From NCBI GenBank assembly GCA_947034895.1, contig OX344763.1, positions 72,125,093 to 72,189,092 on the forward strand: a stretch of 64,000 bases of DNA, given 5' to 3'. This stretch comes from Rhytidiadelphus loreus. Taxonomy: Eukaryota > Streptophyta > Bryopsida > Hypnales > Hylocomiaceae. Below the pieces are notes generated by a model that did not search any database, was not told where the DNA came from, and was given only the letters and a program-made list of their open reading frames with translations. The stretch's first letter is position 1. Each line of letters opens with the position of its first letter. The position numbers and the translations under genes are program-made. This document shows positions 29,381-40,010 of the stretch, piece by piece.

Positions 29381-32300
29381 ATTAGAATAAAATTGCAATA
29401 TTGGTTAGGAAGAATGATTACCAAACGTGAAAGTAAAATTTGCGGTAGGAAGTTAGCCCTGTACTTTAATGTCCAGAAAAATGTAATCTCATGCAATTCA
29501 CCTAAAAGAAAATGGGAAACATGTCGTGCAAGTTGCAATTATTTATAAAGTCACGAAATCGCAAACATTTGCAATAGGTGGTCACTTTGAATGATTACCA
29601 AACATGAAAGTAAAATTTGCGGTAGGAAGTTGGCGTTGTACTTTAATGTCCAAAAAAATATAATCTCGTGCAATTCACGTAAAAGAAATGGGAAACATCT
29701 CGTGCAAGTTGCAATTATTCATAAAGTCGCGAATTAGAATAAAATTGCAATAAGTGGTCAGTAAGAGTGATTACCAAACGTGAAAGTAGAATTTACGGTA
29801 GGAACTGAGCCTTGTACTTTAATGTCCAAAAAAACGTAATCTCATGAAATTCATTTAAAAGAAGATGGGAAACATCTCGTACAAGTTGCAATTATTCATA
29901 AAGTCACGAATTAGAAAGAAATTGCAATAAGTGGTCAGTAAGAATGATTACCAAACGTGAAAGTAAAATTTACGGTAGGAACTGAGCCTTGTACTTTAAT
30001 GTCCAAAAAAATGTAATCTCATGAAATTCACCTAAAAGAAAATGGGAAACATGTCGTGCAAGTTGCAATTATTCATAAAGTGACGAATTAGAATAAAATT
30101 GCAATAAGTGGTTAGGAAGAATGATTACCAAACGTGAAAGTAAAATTTGCGGTAGGAAGTTAGCCCTGTACTTTAATGTCCAGAAAAATGTAATCTCATG
30201 CAATTCACCTAAAAGAAAATGGGAAACATGTCGTGCAAGTTGCAATTATTTATAAAGTCACGAAATCACAAACATTTGCAATAGGTGGTCACTTAGAATG
30301 ATTACCAAACATGAAAGTAAAATTTGCGGTAGGAAGTGAGCCCTGTACTTTAATGCCCCGAAAAAAGTAATCACATCAAATTCACTTAAAAAGAAAATGG
30401 GAAACATTTTGTGCAAAGTTGCAATTATTCATAAAGTCACGAATTAGAAAAATATAGCATTTCGTGATCACTTTAAATGACCTTGCACGTGAAAGTAAAA
30501 ATTGGAGCCTTAACCGAGCCCTTTACTTTAATGTCCAAAAAATTGTAATCTCATGCAATTCACGTAAAAGGAGATGGGAAACATGTTGTGCAAGTTGCAA
30601 TTATTCATAAAGTCACGAATTAGAATAAAATTGCAATAAGTGGTTAGGAAGAATGATTACCAAACGTGAAAGTAAAATTTGCGGTAGGAAGTTAGCCCTG
30701 TACTTTAATGTCCAGAAAAATGTAATCTCATGCAATTCACCTAAAAGAAAATGGGAAACATGTCGTGCAAGTTGCAATTATTTATAAAGTCACGAAATCG
30801 CAAACATTTGCAATAGGTGGTCACTTTGAATGATTACCAAACATGAAAGTAAAATTTGCGGTTGGAAGTTGGTGTTGTACTTTAATGTCCAAAAAAATAT
30901 AATCTCATGCAATTCACGTAAAAGAAATGGGAAACATCTCGTGCAAGTTGCAATTGTTCATAAAGTCGCGAATTAGAATAAAATTGCAATAAGTGGTCAG
31001 TAAGAGTGATTACCAAACGTGAAAGTAGAATTTACGGTAGGAACTGAGCCTTGTACTTTAATGTCCAAAAAAACGTAATCTCATGAAATTCATTTAAAAG
31101 AAGATGGGAAACATCTCGTGCAAGTTGCAATTATTCATAAAGTGACGAATTAGAATAAAATTGCAATAAGTGGTTAGGAAGAATGATTACCAAACGTGAA
31201 AGTAAAATTTACGGTAGGAACTGAGCCTTGTACTTTAATGTCCAAAAAAACGTAATCTCATGAAATTCATTTAAAAGAAGATGGGAAACATCTCGTGCAA
31301 GTTGCAATTATTCATAAAGTGACGAATTAGAATAAAATTGCAATAAGTGGTTAGGAAGAATGATTACCAAACGTGAAAGTAAAATTTACGGTACGAACTG
31401 AGCCTTGTACTTTAATGTCCAAAAAAATGTAATCTCATGAAATTCACCTAAAAGAAAATGGGAAACATGTCGTGCAAGTTGCAATTATTCATAAAGTCAC
31501 GAATTAGAAAAAAATTGCAATAAGTGGTCAGTATGAATGATTACCAAACATGAAAGTAAAATTTGTGGTAGGAACTTAGCCTTGTACTTTAATGTCCAGA
31601 AAAATGTAATCTCAGGCAATTCACGTAAAAGAAAATGGGAAACATGTCGTGCAAGTTGCAATTATTCATAAAGTCACGAATTAGAAAAAAATTGCAATAA
31701 GTGGTTAGGAAGAATGATTACCAAACGTGAAAGTATAATTTGCGGTAGGAACTCAGCCTTGTACTTTAATGTCCAGAATAATGTAATCTAATGAAATTTA
31801 CTTAAAGAGAAATGGAAAACATTTTGTGGAGGTTGCAATTATTCATAAAGTCACGAATTAGAAAAAAATTGCAATTCGTGATCACTTTAAATGACCTTGC
31901 ACGTGAAAGTAAAAATTGGAGCCTTAACCAATCCCTTTACTTTAATGTCAAGAAAAATGTAATCTCATGCAATTCACGTAAAAGGACATCGGAAACATGT
32001 CGTGCAAGTTGCAATTATTCATAAAGTCACAAATTAGAATAAAATTGCAATAGGTGCTCACTTAGAATGATTACCAAACGTGAAAGTAAAATTTGCGGTA
32101 GGAAGTTAGCCTTGTACTTTAATGGTGAAAGAAATGTAATCTCATGCAATTCACGGAAAAGGACATCGGAAACATGTCATGCAAGTTGCAATTATTCATA
32201 AAGTCACATATTCGGAAACATTTGCAATAATTGGTCAGTTAGAATGATTACTAAATGTGAAAGTAAAATTTGCGGTAGGAAGTTAGCCTTGTACTTTAGT

Positions 32301-33226
32301 GGCTAGAAAAATGTAATCTCATGAAATTCATTTAAAAAGAAATGGAAAACATTTTGTGCAAGTTGCAATTATTCATAAAGTCACGAATTAGAAAAAAATT
32401 GCAATTCATGATCACTTTAAATGACCTTGCACGTGAAAGTAAAAATTGGAGCGTTAACCAAGCCCTGTACTTTAATGGTCAAAGAAATGTAATTTCATGC
32501 AATTCACGTAAAAGGACATCGGAAACATGTCGTGCAAGTTGCAATTATTCATAAAGTCACGGATTCAAAAACATTTGCAATAGGTGGTCACTTAGAATGA
32601 TTACCAAACGTGAGAGTAAAATTTGCGGTAGGAAGTTAGCCTTGTACTTTAATGGCCAAAAAAATATAATCTCATGAAATTCATTTAAAAAGAAATGGAA
32701 AACATTTTGTGCAAGTTGCAATTATTCATAAAGTCATGAATTAGAAAAAAATTGCAATAAGTGGTCAGGAAGAATGATTACCAAACATGAAAGTTAAATT
32801 TGCAGTAGGAACTTAGCCTTGTACTTTAATGTCCAAAAGAATGTAATCTTATGAAATCCACGTAAAAGAAATGGGAAGCATGTTATCTAAGTTGCATTTA
32901 TTCATTAAGTCACAAATTAGTAAAAAATTGCAATTTGTGATGACTTTAAATGACCTTGCACGGGAATGTAAAAATTAGTGCCTTTACCAAGCCCTGTACT
33001 TTAATGTCCCAAAAAATATAATCTCATTAAATTCACGTAAAAGAAAATGCGAAACAAGTTGTGCAAGTTGCAATTATTGATTCATTCTAGAACCCAAAAG
33101 AATTTGCAATAGGTGGTCATTTAGAATGATTACCAAACGTGAAAGTAAAATTTGCGTTAGGAAGTTAGCCCTTTACTTTAATGTCCAAGAAAATGTAATC
33201 TCATGAAATTCACGTAAAAGAAAATT

Positions 33227-33610
33227 GAAAATTACAAATGTGAATGTATGTCAAGTGGTCAATTTGCATTGACTTTACTTCAAAACTAAATGTGCAAAAA
33301 TCAGGTCAAAGATGCAAAGGTCACAAATTTTTTCAAAAATCCACCATATGAAGAGAACCTTATTTCAAATCCATTCGAACAAGTTTTACTCAAAAAATGA
33401 TAATATTTTATTTGTAATTGAATTTAGAAGAAATTCTGAAATTTTCTTTTCAAAATTTATAGAAGAAGATTGGTGATAGCATTAGTAGATCTAACTGTAC
33501 GGATAGAATTCAAAAATCAAAATCTACAGCTTTCATTCGTATACCAATTCCAAAATACTCTTCGAAATTGTAGTTTATGATGGGTTTTTTCAAATTGTCA
33601 ATTTTAGAGA
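33227..33610. other. Satellite edge and AT-rich flank, no gene seen
   Basis: The last monomer breaks off after TCACGTAAAAGAAAATTG and the sequence becomes AT-rich and single-copy within the window. I see no exon, no terminal repeat of a transposon and no target duplication at the junction, so the array edge looks eroded rather than cleanly interrupted. Confidence 0.6.
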
Positions 33611-33735
33611 CGCTCGAGTTGCTTCGATTGGGCCAGGAATGGAAACTACGCATGTATTCCAGGGATGACGCTACAGTTGCTTTGATTGGGCCAGAGTGGA
33701 AGCTACGCATGTATTCCAGGGATTGAAGCTACGTA
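33611..33735. repeat. 58 bp direct repeat
   Basis: CGCTCGAGTTGC at 33,611 and CGCTACAGTTGC at 33,669 start two near-identical 58 bp units containing GATTGGGCCAG and ACGCATGTATTCCAGGGAT. A third partial unit (GAAGCTACG) follows near 33,725. Confidence 0.85.
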
Positions 33736-33748
33736 GTGTTGAGCCCGC

Positions 33749-33817
33749 CCAAGGTTATTTTTAACCGCTTTCCAAGGTTATTTTTAACCACTTTCCAAGG
33801 TTATTTTTAACCACTTT
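33749..33817. repeat. 23 bp tandem repeat, three units
   Basis: Units start at 33,749, 33,772 and 33,795 with CCAAGGTTATTTTTAACC. They differ by one base (GCTTT in the first, ACTTT in the others). Each unit contains GGTTATTTTTAACC, a 14 bp near-perfect palindrome. Confidence 0.92.
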
Positions 33818-36047
33818 GGCACCGCAGTTTTCCATTTCCAACAGAATAGTGGAGTCTTCCGTGTCTAGGGTTTGCGCGTGTATTTTTCCTCCAACTAGCT
33901 TGATTCTTTGCGCTTTGAAACCGTTGTTTTGCTTTTGCGGCAAAATTATTGAGTCTTCTTTTTAGGGCATGCTTTTTTTTTTCTCCTCCGACCACCTTTG
34001 TGCACACCCATCAGACTTCTGTGCACGCTGCTTCGGCCTGTGCGCGCTCCTGTGACATATGCACACTCTCCCCCTCGTGCAGCAACTGGAAGAGGAGTCA
34101 GTTGTTGAAGTTGCAGAGTTTCGGCGCGAAAGCAGAGTTTTGAAAGTTGGGGAGCTGTGAAGCGCGGAAGTTGCGGAGCAGTGGCGGTCAATTTATGTCA
34201 GAGGTTTGTTTATTTTCAAGCACGATTGAACATCCTGTGTTTGCTAGATTTTAGGGTTTGCATGCGTTGTTTCTCGTGGTCATCTCCAGGCGGTCGGTCT
34301 TTTGTGCGCTGAAATTTCGAGCTCTGATTTGCTCTGAACTTCCTTGCTCTGATCTCCTTGATTCTGTATTTGAGGTCTGGTGGATTTCCCTTCGGGGGTC
34401 AATGTATAAATGTTAGGCAGTCACGTTGGGCAGAAGCGGAGGTCTGTTTGGCATTAATGGAATTGGCGGAAGGGTCTCTCTAACTTTCGGGCCATCCACA
34501 ATGTATTCATTCCACTCCAAATGTTTCCAACGTCAGGACGGGAGCTTCGGAGTGGCGTGAAATTCTTCACTATTAATTGGACGCATGCAGTAGGCAGCAG
34601 CAACAGCAGAGCTGATCCGATTCCTTGGCCACTCATAGGGTTGTATGTTTCTCGTTGTTTCTCGTTGTTTCTGGTGGTTTGAATTAGGTTTTCTGTATCC
34701 CTGGTAGAAATCCATGATTTTGGTTTGCCGCTGTCGTTGGTTAAGAAAGGCTTCGTTTTTGTGAGGCTTCCGAAACATTGCATCCATGTGACCTTCTGGT
34801 AGTAGAGAGACCTTGAGTTCTCGATCCGAGTATTCAGGCGCAGTTTAATCTAATGCAGGAGGCCAACGTTAATTAGAGCTCACACTACCAGAACTCATTC
34901 ACCCTTAGTTACAACAACGTTTGTAGCAATTAGTGTTTGAAGGCTGCTGGTACCTTCTTTTCACGTATTAGCTATGGAAGCTCTAAATTATATTGCAATG
35001 TGTAGGGCGTAAGACCTTGCAATCAGTAGCCGAAGGGAAATCGAATTTCATGGTTTGCTGCTTCTTCATGATTGTGGACAAGAAATTGAGGTTAGTTGCT
35101 ACTTTCCACTCACAGCTTAGATATTAGAAATTGGTGAGGGCTGAGGGTTTGAATGATCATATTGTGTGTTCATGTTATCAGAATTGGACATTCTTGTTTG
35201 TGGGGTTCTTGACGTGTTTGAAGATTCAGTCAGTCAGTCCTTCTGCCTCCAACCATTTACTGGAAATTGCCACCTATCTTCCTCATTAGAAACAATTTCG
35301 AAATAAAGCAAATGACTTGAAAAAGACCCAAGTAAATATGGATAAGAACAATTGGAATTAGATAGTTTCACAGTGGGAACCGAACTTATGATCGTAAATC
35401 CACCTGAGTTAGGAGTACCAAAGCTGGGTAGAATTGCAAGAACTGTGAAGTAATTGTTCTATATGCAGACAGGAGTTTCGCATTTGAGATTGTGAGGATC
35501 AAGATTTAAGTGTGCTAAAAGGGAGTGGGAGAGCATGATCTTTAGTTTCTCATTGTTTGCATTTTTTTGTCTGTCTACGTTTGAAGATTCAGTCAGTCAC
35601 TTCCCGCCCTCCAATCCTGTTCTCGAAATTGCCACGAACCTTTGGATTTAACAAGTAGCATTAGGGTTCAGCTTGAGAGCTCTGTGGGATTCACCATGAC
35701 AAATTGGAATTGATTTCTCTAGTGATATGGATTTAGCATGTAGGATTTCATGTTGCAGTTCTTGTTGTAATTGCTTATTTATTGAATCACGTTCATCTGA
35801 ATTCATCTTGTTGAACTTCTTGCAGAGTGCTGAATTTCTCAGGAAATTTTTGGACACAAAAGTGAAGTGGAACTTCTAATTGGTTTCAATAGAACTAGCC
35901 CATTCCAAGTATTGACTAGGTAAAATACTAATGCCAACAAGGTTGGTCCAGCATTAACAGTAGGGTCTAAAGTAGCAACATGGTAGGATTTAGTTGTCCA
36001 TATTCTTTGGATAAAAATAGAAATGAGCACAAATGTTTTGTTGTCTT
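33818..36047. other. Non-coding stretch; possible 5' leader and eroded gene remnants
   Basis: 33,818-34,480 is richer in GC, with GGAGCTGTGAAG and GCGGAAGTTGCGGAGC blocks reminiscent of 54,684-54,836, and could be an untranslated leader. Short reading frames occur on both strands, for example minus 34,454-34,783 and minus 35,648-35,857. The latter is hydrophilic and Lys/Glu/Gln-rich, but neither has a recognisable domain or convincing splice borders. A ~58 bp direct repeat (GAAGATTCAGTCAGTCA...GAAATTGCCAC) lies at 35,212-35,273 and 35,577-35,635. I cannot name a gene here. Confidence 0.4.
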
Positions 36048-36691
36048 GTGCAATTCAGGTCTGCTCTACCTAAACTGCACAACCTACACTCTAAGAATTG
36101 TTAGAAAAAATCATATAGAAAACAGAAGCAGCAATACAGCAGTTTTCCACCCTTGTGTCATTCAGTTTTCTGCCACCTAAACTAAAACAGTAAGGGCCAT
36201 TGTGCAATTCAGGTCACCCCTACCTGATTTGCACGATATCAAAAATCCAATTCATACTATCGACTGAGTGATATTAGTTGATCTCTAAATTGTCGAGACC
36301 CAATCATCCTTTTATATGGTCACTCACGTAAGGATTAATAGAGTCAATTACAAATCACACTGTTAGTCTGAAATCTTTAATTGTGCTCAAATAATGAATC
36401 CAACATTTAGGTGGCATTGAGCAATTAAGGTGGCATAGACGTAATTCAACGTTTAGGTGGAATTGTGCAATTCAGGTAGCGTAGACCTAATATGCATAGC
36501 ACAAAGAATCAGTTGCAATAATTTCATGCTCATCTGTCATAGACAAGAAAACACAAAAAAATGCCAACCACATACAAAGACTCTTAAAACTCAAATTTAA
36601 TTAATAATTTAGTCATAAATAGACATGAGAAAAAAAAATTCAATATCATGTCCTAAGCGAGCAATTTAGGTTGCACCCACCTAAATTGCAC
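36048..36691. repeat. Cluster of six 33 bp palindromes upstream of ParB-like gene copy 1
   Basis: Each unit is a 13 bp arm, a 7 bp spacer and a 13 bp inverted arm; the best-fit arms are GTGCAATTCAGGT and ACCTGAATTGCAC. Units are at 36,048-36,080, 36,155-36,187 (weak), 36,202-36,234, 36,419-36,451 (weak), 36,465-36,497 and 36,659-36,691. The last has perfect 11 bp inner arms (GCAATTTAGGT / ACCTAAATTGC). They sit in what looks like an intron ending at TTATTTTGCAG just before the start codon. Confidence 0.88.
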
Positions 36692-36824
36692 ACGTAAATA
36701 TCCTCTAGAAAAAAAAGATTGTCATTCCAAGTTCCCTTCAACAGAGCTCAATAAATCTATCAAAACGAAAGCATGTTCATAGATGGTTAGTAAAATAAAC
36801 TCTAATTTCTATTTATTTTGCAGC

Positions 36825-38259
36825 ATGGAGGACCAAATCGAAAATCTAAATGCCTACTTCAAGAAGAGCACAACCAAGACTCCTGAAGTTGACGACGAAG
36901 ATGAGATGATGAACGATGGAGATTACTGGGAGTTCAAGGACCCTAAGGAAGTGGAATCCTGGGGTCTGGCAATGATACCTTTCAAGGACAACTTCCACTT
37001 TAATATGAAGTACACAAATGCTCAAATCTATATTCCAATCTCGTTTGACGAGAGAGTGAAGGACGTCATCCACAACATCTATCCACAAATTCTGATACGA
37101 TGTGTCACAACAAAGACGGGGGTCCTGAGCACTGAACAATATCACTTCACCATTCTTGTAAACTCTGAAAAGATCACCTTCAACATGATGCCCCTTCTCA
37201 AGAGTTTGGAGCCCACCCCATACAGCAATGAAATTAAACAACTGGAGAAGAAGGTGGACAAAGGATATTACTGCAATCAGGATGGATCACCGCTGACCAA
37301 GAAGAGACTCTATGCAAAATTACGACTGTTGTTAAACTCCTTCGAGGTCCTCAAGGAAAAGCACACCATGCAAAAACTTTCATGGATTCTCGCACAATCT
37401 TAGTGGAAACAGCAAGCCAAACAGGAAGTCAACTCTCTATGGGGAACCAAGGGGCTGGATTATCGGGTCAAGGTATAAGGAACAAAAAACCTCCACTAAC
37501 ACATGGAGCACGAGGGAGTCCACTAGCGTCAACGTTTGCCAAAAAGCATATAGACCGGGCATCAGAACAATCCGGGCAAGGAGAGTTGAGCTACGCGGAC
37601 ATGATGCTTAATGTTCCACAGGCATTAAATACCGAGCAGAAACCAGATTACAAGGTCGTCAGTGCGGTGTACCGAAAGTATTGGGAAACATGCTCAAGCG
37701 CGTATGTACTTTTTGCTGATGTGAAGAAAGAACTTCCATTAAAGCAACTGATTCAAGCACCAGCAGAGTTCAACATAAAGGTTCTAGAAGACAAAATGGT
37801 GAGGGACATGATGAATTGGCTTGTCAACATTCCTGACAAGAGTGCTAAGCAAACCCTTGCGTTATGCCCGTTAATCAAGTGCAAAAGCCGGAGAGGTGGG
37901 AAGACATTGCAGATGGTCAATTCTACATCATCAATGGTCAGCACAGCGTTGCGGCGAGCAAGTTGATGTTGGATGAAGAAAGCGGAATCGACATAGACAC
38001 TAGCAAGCAATTTCAGAAGTGGAATTGCTTCATTGTCTGGTCTGATAATGCTGAGTAGTTGCGGTCAATTTCGGCTTACTATATCCGCACCAATCACTTC
38101 CAGGCGATCCAACCATCATGGGCAACAAACATTCTCGAAACCTGGACAGTGTGGGTGAAGATGGGGAGTCCAAAGAATCCCAAAGAGGCAACTGCGGTGG
38201 GGACTGTGACAATTGCAAAAAGAACTAGAGAATCAATTCAAGAGACAACAAAATTAAGG
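36825..38259 (+). pseudogene. ParB-like/methyltransferase-like fusion gene, exon with start (decayed)
   Basis: The start ATG follows an acceptor TTATTTTGCAG by one base, so a 5' intron and leader exon are expected. Residues 1-185 are an acidic, unrecognised domain (starts MEDQIENLNAYF). Two one-base deletions are needed, at about 37,368-37,382 (an A run) and about 37,860. After the second, the frame carries DGQFYIINGQHSVAASKLM (37,912 onward), which resembles the ParB/sulfiredoxin-type box (I/V-DG-x-HR). Here the box reads NGQHS, so the usual Arg is Ser. A TAG at 38,056 interrupts the frame. Beyond it come SISAYYIRTNHFQAIQP and an exon end at AAATTAAGG|GTGTGT, phase 0. ParB-like domains bind or cut DNA or use CTP; with the key Arg changed I infer at most DNA binding. 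A ~91% identical start of a second copy lies at 63,700. Confidence 0.6.
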
Positions 38260-38441
38260 GTGTGTAAATCAAGTCCCATAGAGCTAAATTGCTCAATTAT
38301 TTTTTGCATTGTTATTAGGTGTGCAATTTAGGTCCCCTAGAGCTGAATTGCTGAATTGCTTTCTACTTTGAAATTGTTTTTAACTACATTACACTTCATA
38401 AAAACTTCACAGTCAATTCTAATGTGCTAAACTTCATGCAG
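38260..38441 (+). other. Intron 1 of the ParB-like gene, carrying two palindromes
   Basis: GT at 38,260 and AG at 38,440-38,441 (CTTCATGCAG|GCTTTT) join phase 0 to phase 0. Two 33 bp palindrome units lie inside, at 38,262-38,294 and 38,321-38,353, both with the 7 bp spacer. The first starts two bases after the donor GT. Confidence 0.7.
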
Positions 38442-39794
38442 GCTTTTGAAAAAGCAATGCACCAACGTTTTGCAATGATCGATGTCAATAAAAATCACAT
38501 TGCAGCTAAAAGAAAAGGTGCAGAAGAAAATCTAAAACTCGTCAACGAACTCAAAATTATAACCGCACCGGACGAAGTTTACAATTTGTGGAGCGAAGTC
38601 ATTACGAATGCTGCACATGGGGAGCTCTTCGACCCTGATACTTCGATGAAGCTCAACAAAAAAGAGAACTGGAAACAAGAGAGTTGCTCCCTCAGCCGCG
38701 ACTTCTTCAAGCCTCTTGGAAATCTCAGCTACAATGACCTTGAGAAGCTGGCAAAACACATCCTCAACCAATCTGGACCCAAGCGCACTAAAGATTATCC
38801 TAAGGTGACTATCAAGACCACAACTTTGGTGCTTGATAGTTGCACCAATACAAAGGAGTGGGTCAAAAGGTGCAAATGGAAGAAGCTAGTGAAAAGAGCA
38901 CTCCACGAAATTGACCCTGACCTCGGATTATTCAGCGCGAATAGTGAACTCATTGCCGCAAACTGGAGGGAATTCAAGCGAAGTCACAACATTACAAGTG
39001 CAACAATGAATCTCCTCGTAGAGAGGCCCGGGGAAAAATTCTTTGGAACTGGAAAGCAACTTAGGGCCAAAAACATGACCGCGGAGCAGATATCACCACG
39101 AGCGGCAGAGTTCTTCAAGGTTTTCCTACAGAGGAAAAAAAACTTTAAAACACAAACTAGGATCACATACTTGAGGCCCTATACCATTGGCACCAACACG
39201 TGGACCAAGTGGCCACAAAAGGCGTGGAACGCGGAGACCCAAAACCAGATAATGCTAGGCGTCATTGACTTCAGAAGTATTCCAGGGGCTTTAAAGAAAG
39301 AGAAGTCCAGTATTGAGAATCCTTTCTTCAACGTAGTCCTCACCTCCATGCAGAATGAGAAGAGTCCTCTACTTGAAGATATCAAGTCTTGGCTATTTAT
39401 TTGTACCGACGAAGTAGATCAGACCCAAGTATTGGCATACGTGGAGAAAAATGAGGTCCTCAAAACCTTCAGCTTGAAGTTTGCCGACTACTACCCGGCC
39501 AAAAATGAAAGGTTGATGGACCTGCCCGCAAACAGCGCCAAGGCATTGAAGAAAGTGATTTTGATATTCTTGCAGAGTCCAAACAACAATATGAAGGCCA
39601 AAATACAAGCAGAGTTTGTAGCTCCTAATACCCCCATATATAGAGATGCAAGAAAGTATAATGAGCTTCAATTTCGCTTATATAACATGGAGCTTAGGAT
39701 GGAATTCTATCTCTGGGTAGTGCAGACGTTTTGCCATCCCGGGTCGAGTGTGCTCTCGGTGTTTGCTGGAGCAAAATTGACATGTGCAGCGTTG
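38442..39794 (+). CDS. ParB-like/methyltransferase-like gene, exon 2
   Basis: An intact 451-codon exon, phase 0 at both ends. Its first part is Lys-rich and unrecognised (AFEKAMHQRFAMIDVN...). Its last ~35 residues, from FYLWVVQTFCHPGSSVLSVF to GAKLTCAAL and on into the next exon (MCGMNVYASVPD), have the layout of motif X/motif I of amino-methyltransferases acting on DNA: helix, PG-x-x-VLD-x-F-x-G-x-G, helix AAL, G. Here the motif-I glycine pattern is degraded (FAGAK for FxGxG) and no DPPY catalytic tetrapeptide is present. A DYYP in KFADYYPAKN is the only weak candidate. If the assignment is right the domain is probably not catalytic. Fusions of ParB-like and DNA-methyltransferase domains are known in phages and bacteria. 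The introns show that this one is a eukaryotic gene. Confidence 0.55.
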
Positions 39795-40010
39795 GTAAGT
39801 GACATTTCGCATTTTAGGGCGCTCCCACTTGAATTGCACACCATTGCTTATGAATCTCTGCTTTAGTTTTCCTAGTATTATTTCCTTTGAAATGCATTTC
39901 AAGTTGCACCTTCCTAAATTGCACGCTATTTGAAATATTTCTAGATAAATTCAAATCATGTATTTGAATGCTTAAATCACTAAACGCCTCTTCATGTCAA
40001 TGCCTTGCAG
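39795..40010 (+). other. Intron 2 of the ParB-like gene, carrying two palindromes
   Basis: Donor GCGTTG|GTAAGTGA is close to consensus and the acceptor is CCTTGCAG|ATG; phase 0 on both sides. Palindrome units at 39,807-39,839 and 39,892-39,924 keep the 7 bp spacer. The intron splits the methyltransferase-like motif immediately after CAAL. Confidence 0.75.

Larger units (their letters stand above)
1..33226 (+). repeat. ~177 bp satellite array, about 188 monomers
   Basis: Head-to-tail tandem repeat. The landmark ATGGGAAACATCTCGTGCAA recurs at 1, 178, 355 and 532, giving a 177 bp period; copies with AAAGAAATGG instead of AAAGAAGATGG are one or two bases shorter. Every monomer carries the blocks TTGCAATTATTCATAAAG, GAATGATTACC, TACTTTAATGTCC and GTAATCTCATG. 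At 1-7,930 most monomers differ at few positions. From 7,930 to about 25,000 subtypes are mixed: ...GAAGTTGGCGTTGTAC, ...GAACATAGCCTAGTAC and ...GAACTTAGCCTCGTAC with ATATCCAAAAAAATA. From 25,000 a more diverged subtype with CACTTTAAATGACCTTGCACG and ACCAAGCCC appears. The array begins before the window and fades out at 33,226. The period is nucleosome-sized, typical of plant centromeric or heterochromatic satellites; the centromeric role is inference. Short reading frames recur in it on both strands but show no protein signature. Confidence 0.97.

Noticed and set aside
24382..32554. Recurring 60-82 residue reading frames on both strands of the satellite
   Set aside because: They repeat with the monomer, end at random stop positions and have no domain or splice context, so they are chance frames of the tandem repeat.
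1..33226. Regular repeats suggesting a CRISPR array
   Set aside because: The whole 177 bp unit repeats, there are no unique spacers and the setting is eukaryotic.
1..33226. CENP-B box in the satellite
   Set aside because: I looked for a TTCG...CGGGA-like pattern in the monomer and saw none.
36783..36824. Upstream in-frame ATG at 36,783 as the gene start
   Set aside because: It lies before the TTATTTTGCAG acceptor and the resulting residues are AT-driven; copy 2 shares the acceptor and the ATG after it.
36825..39794. ParB-like and methyltransferase-like sequence as bacterial or phage contamination
   Set aside because: The segments are split by GT-AG introns with matching phases and a second copy has the same intron border, so the gene is eukaryotic now whatever its origin.
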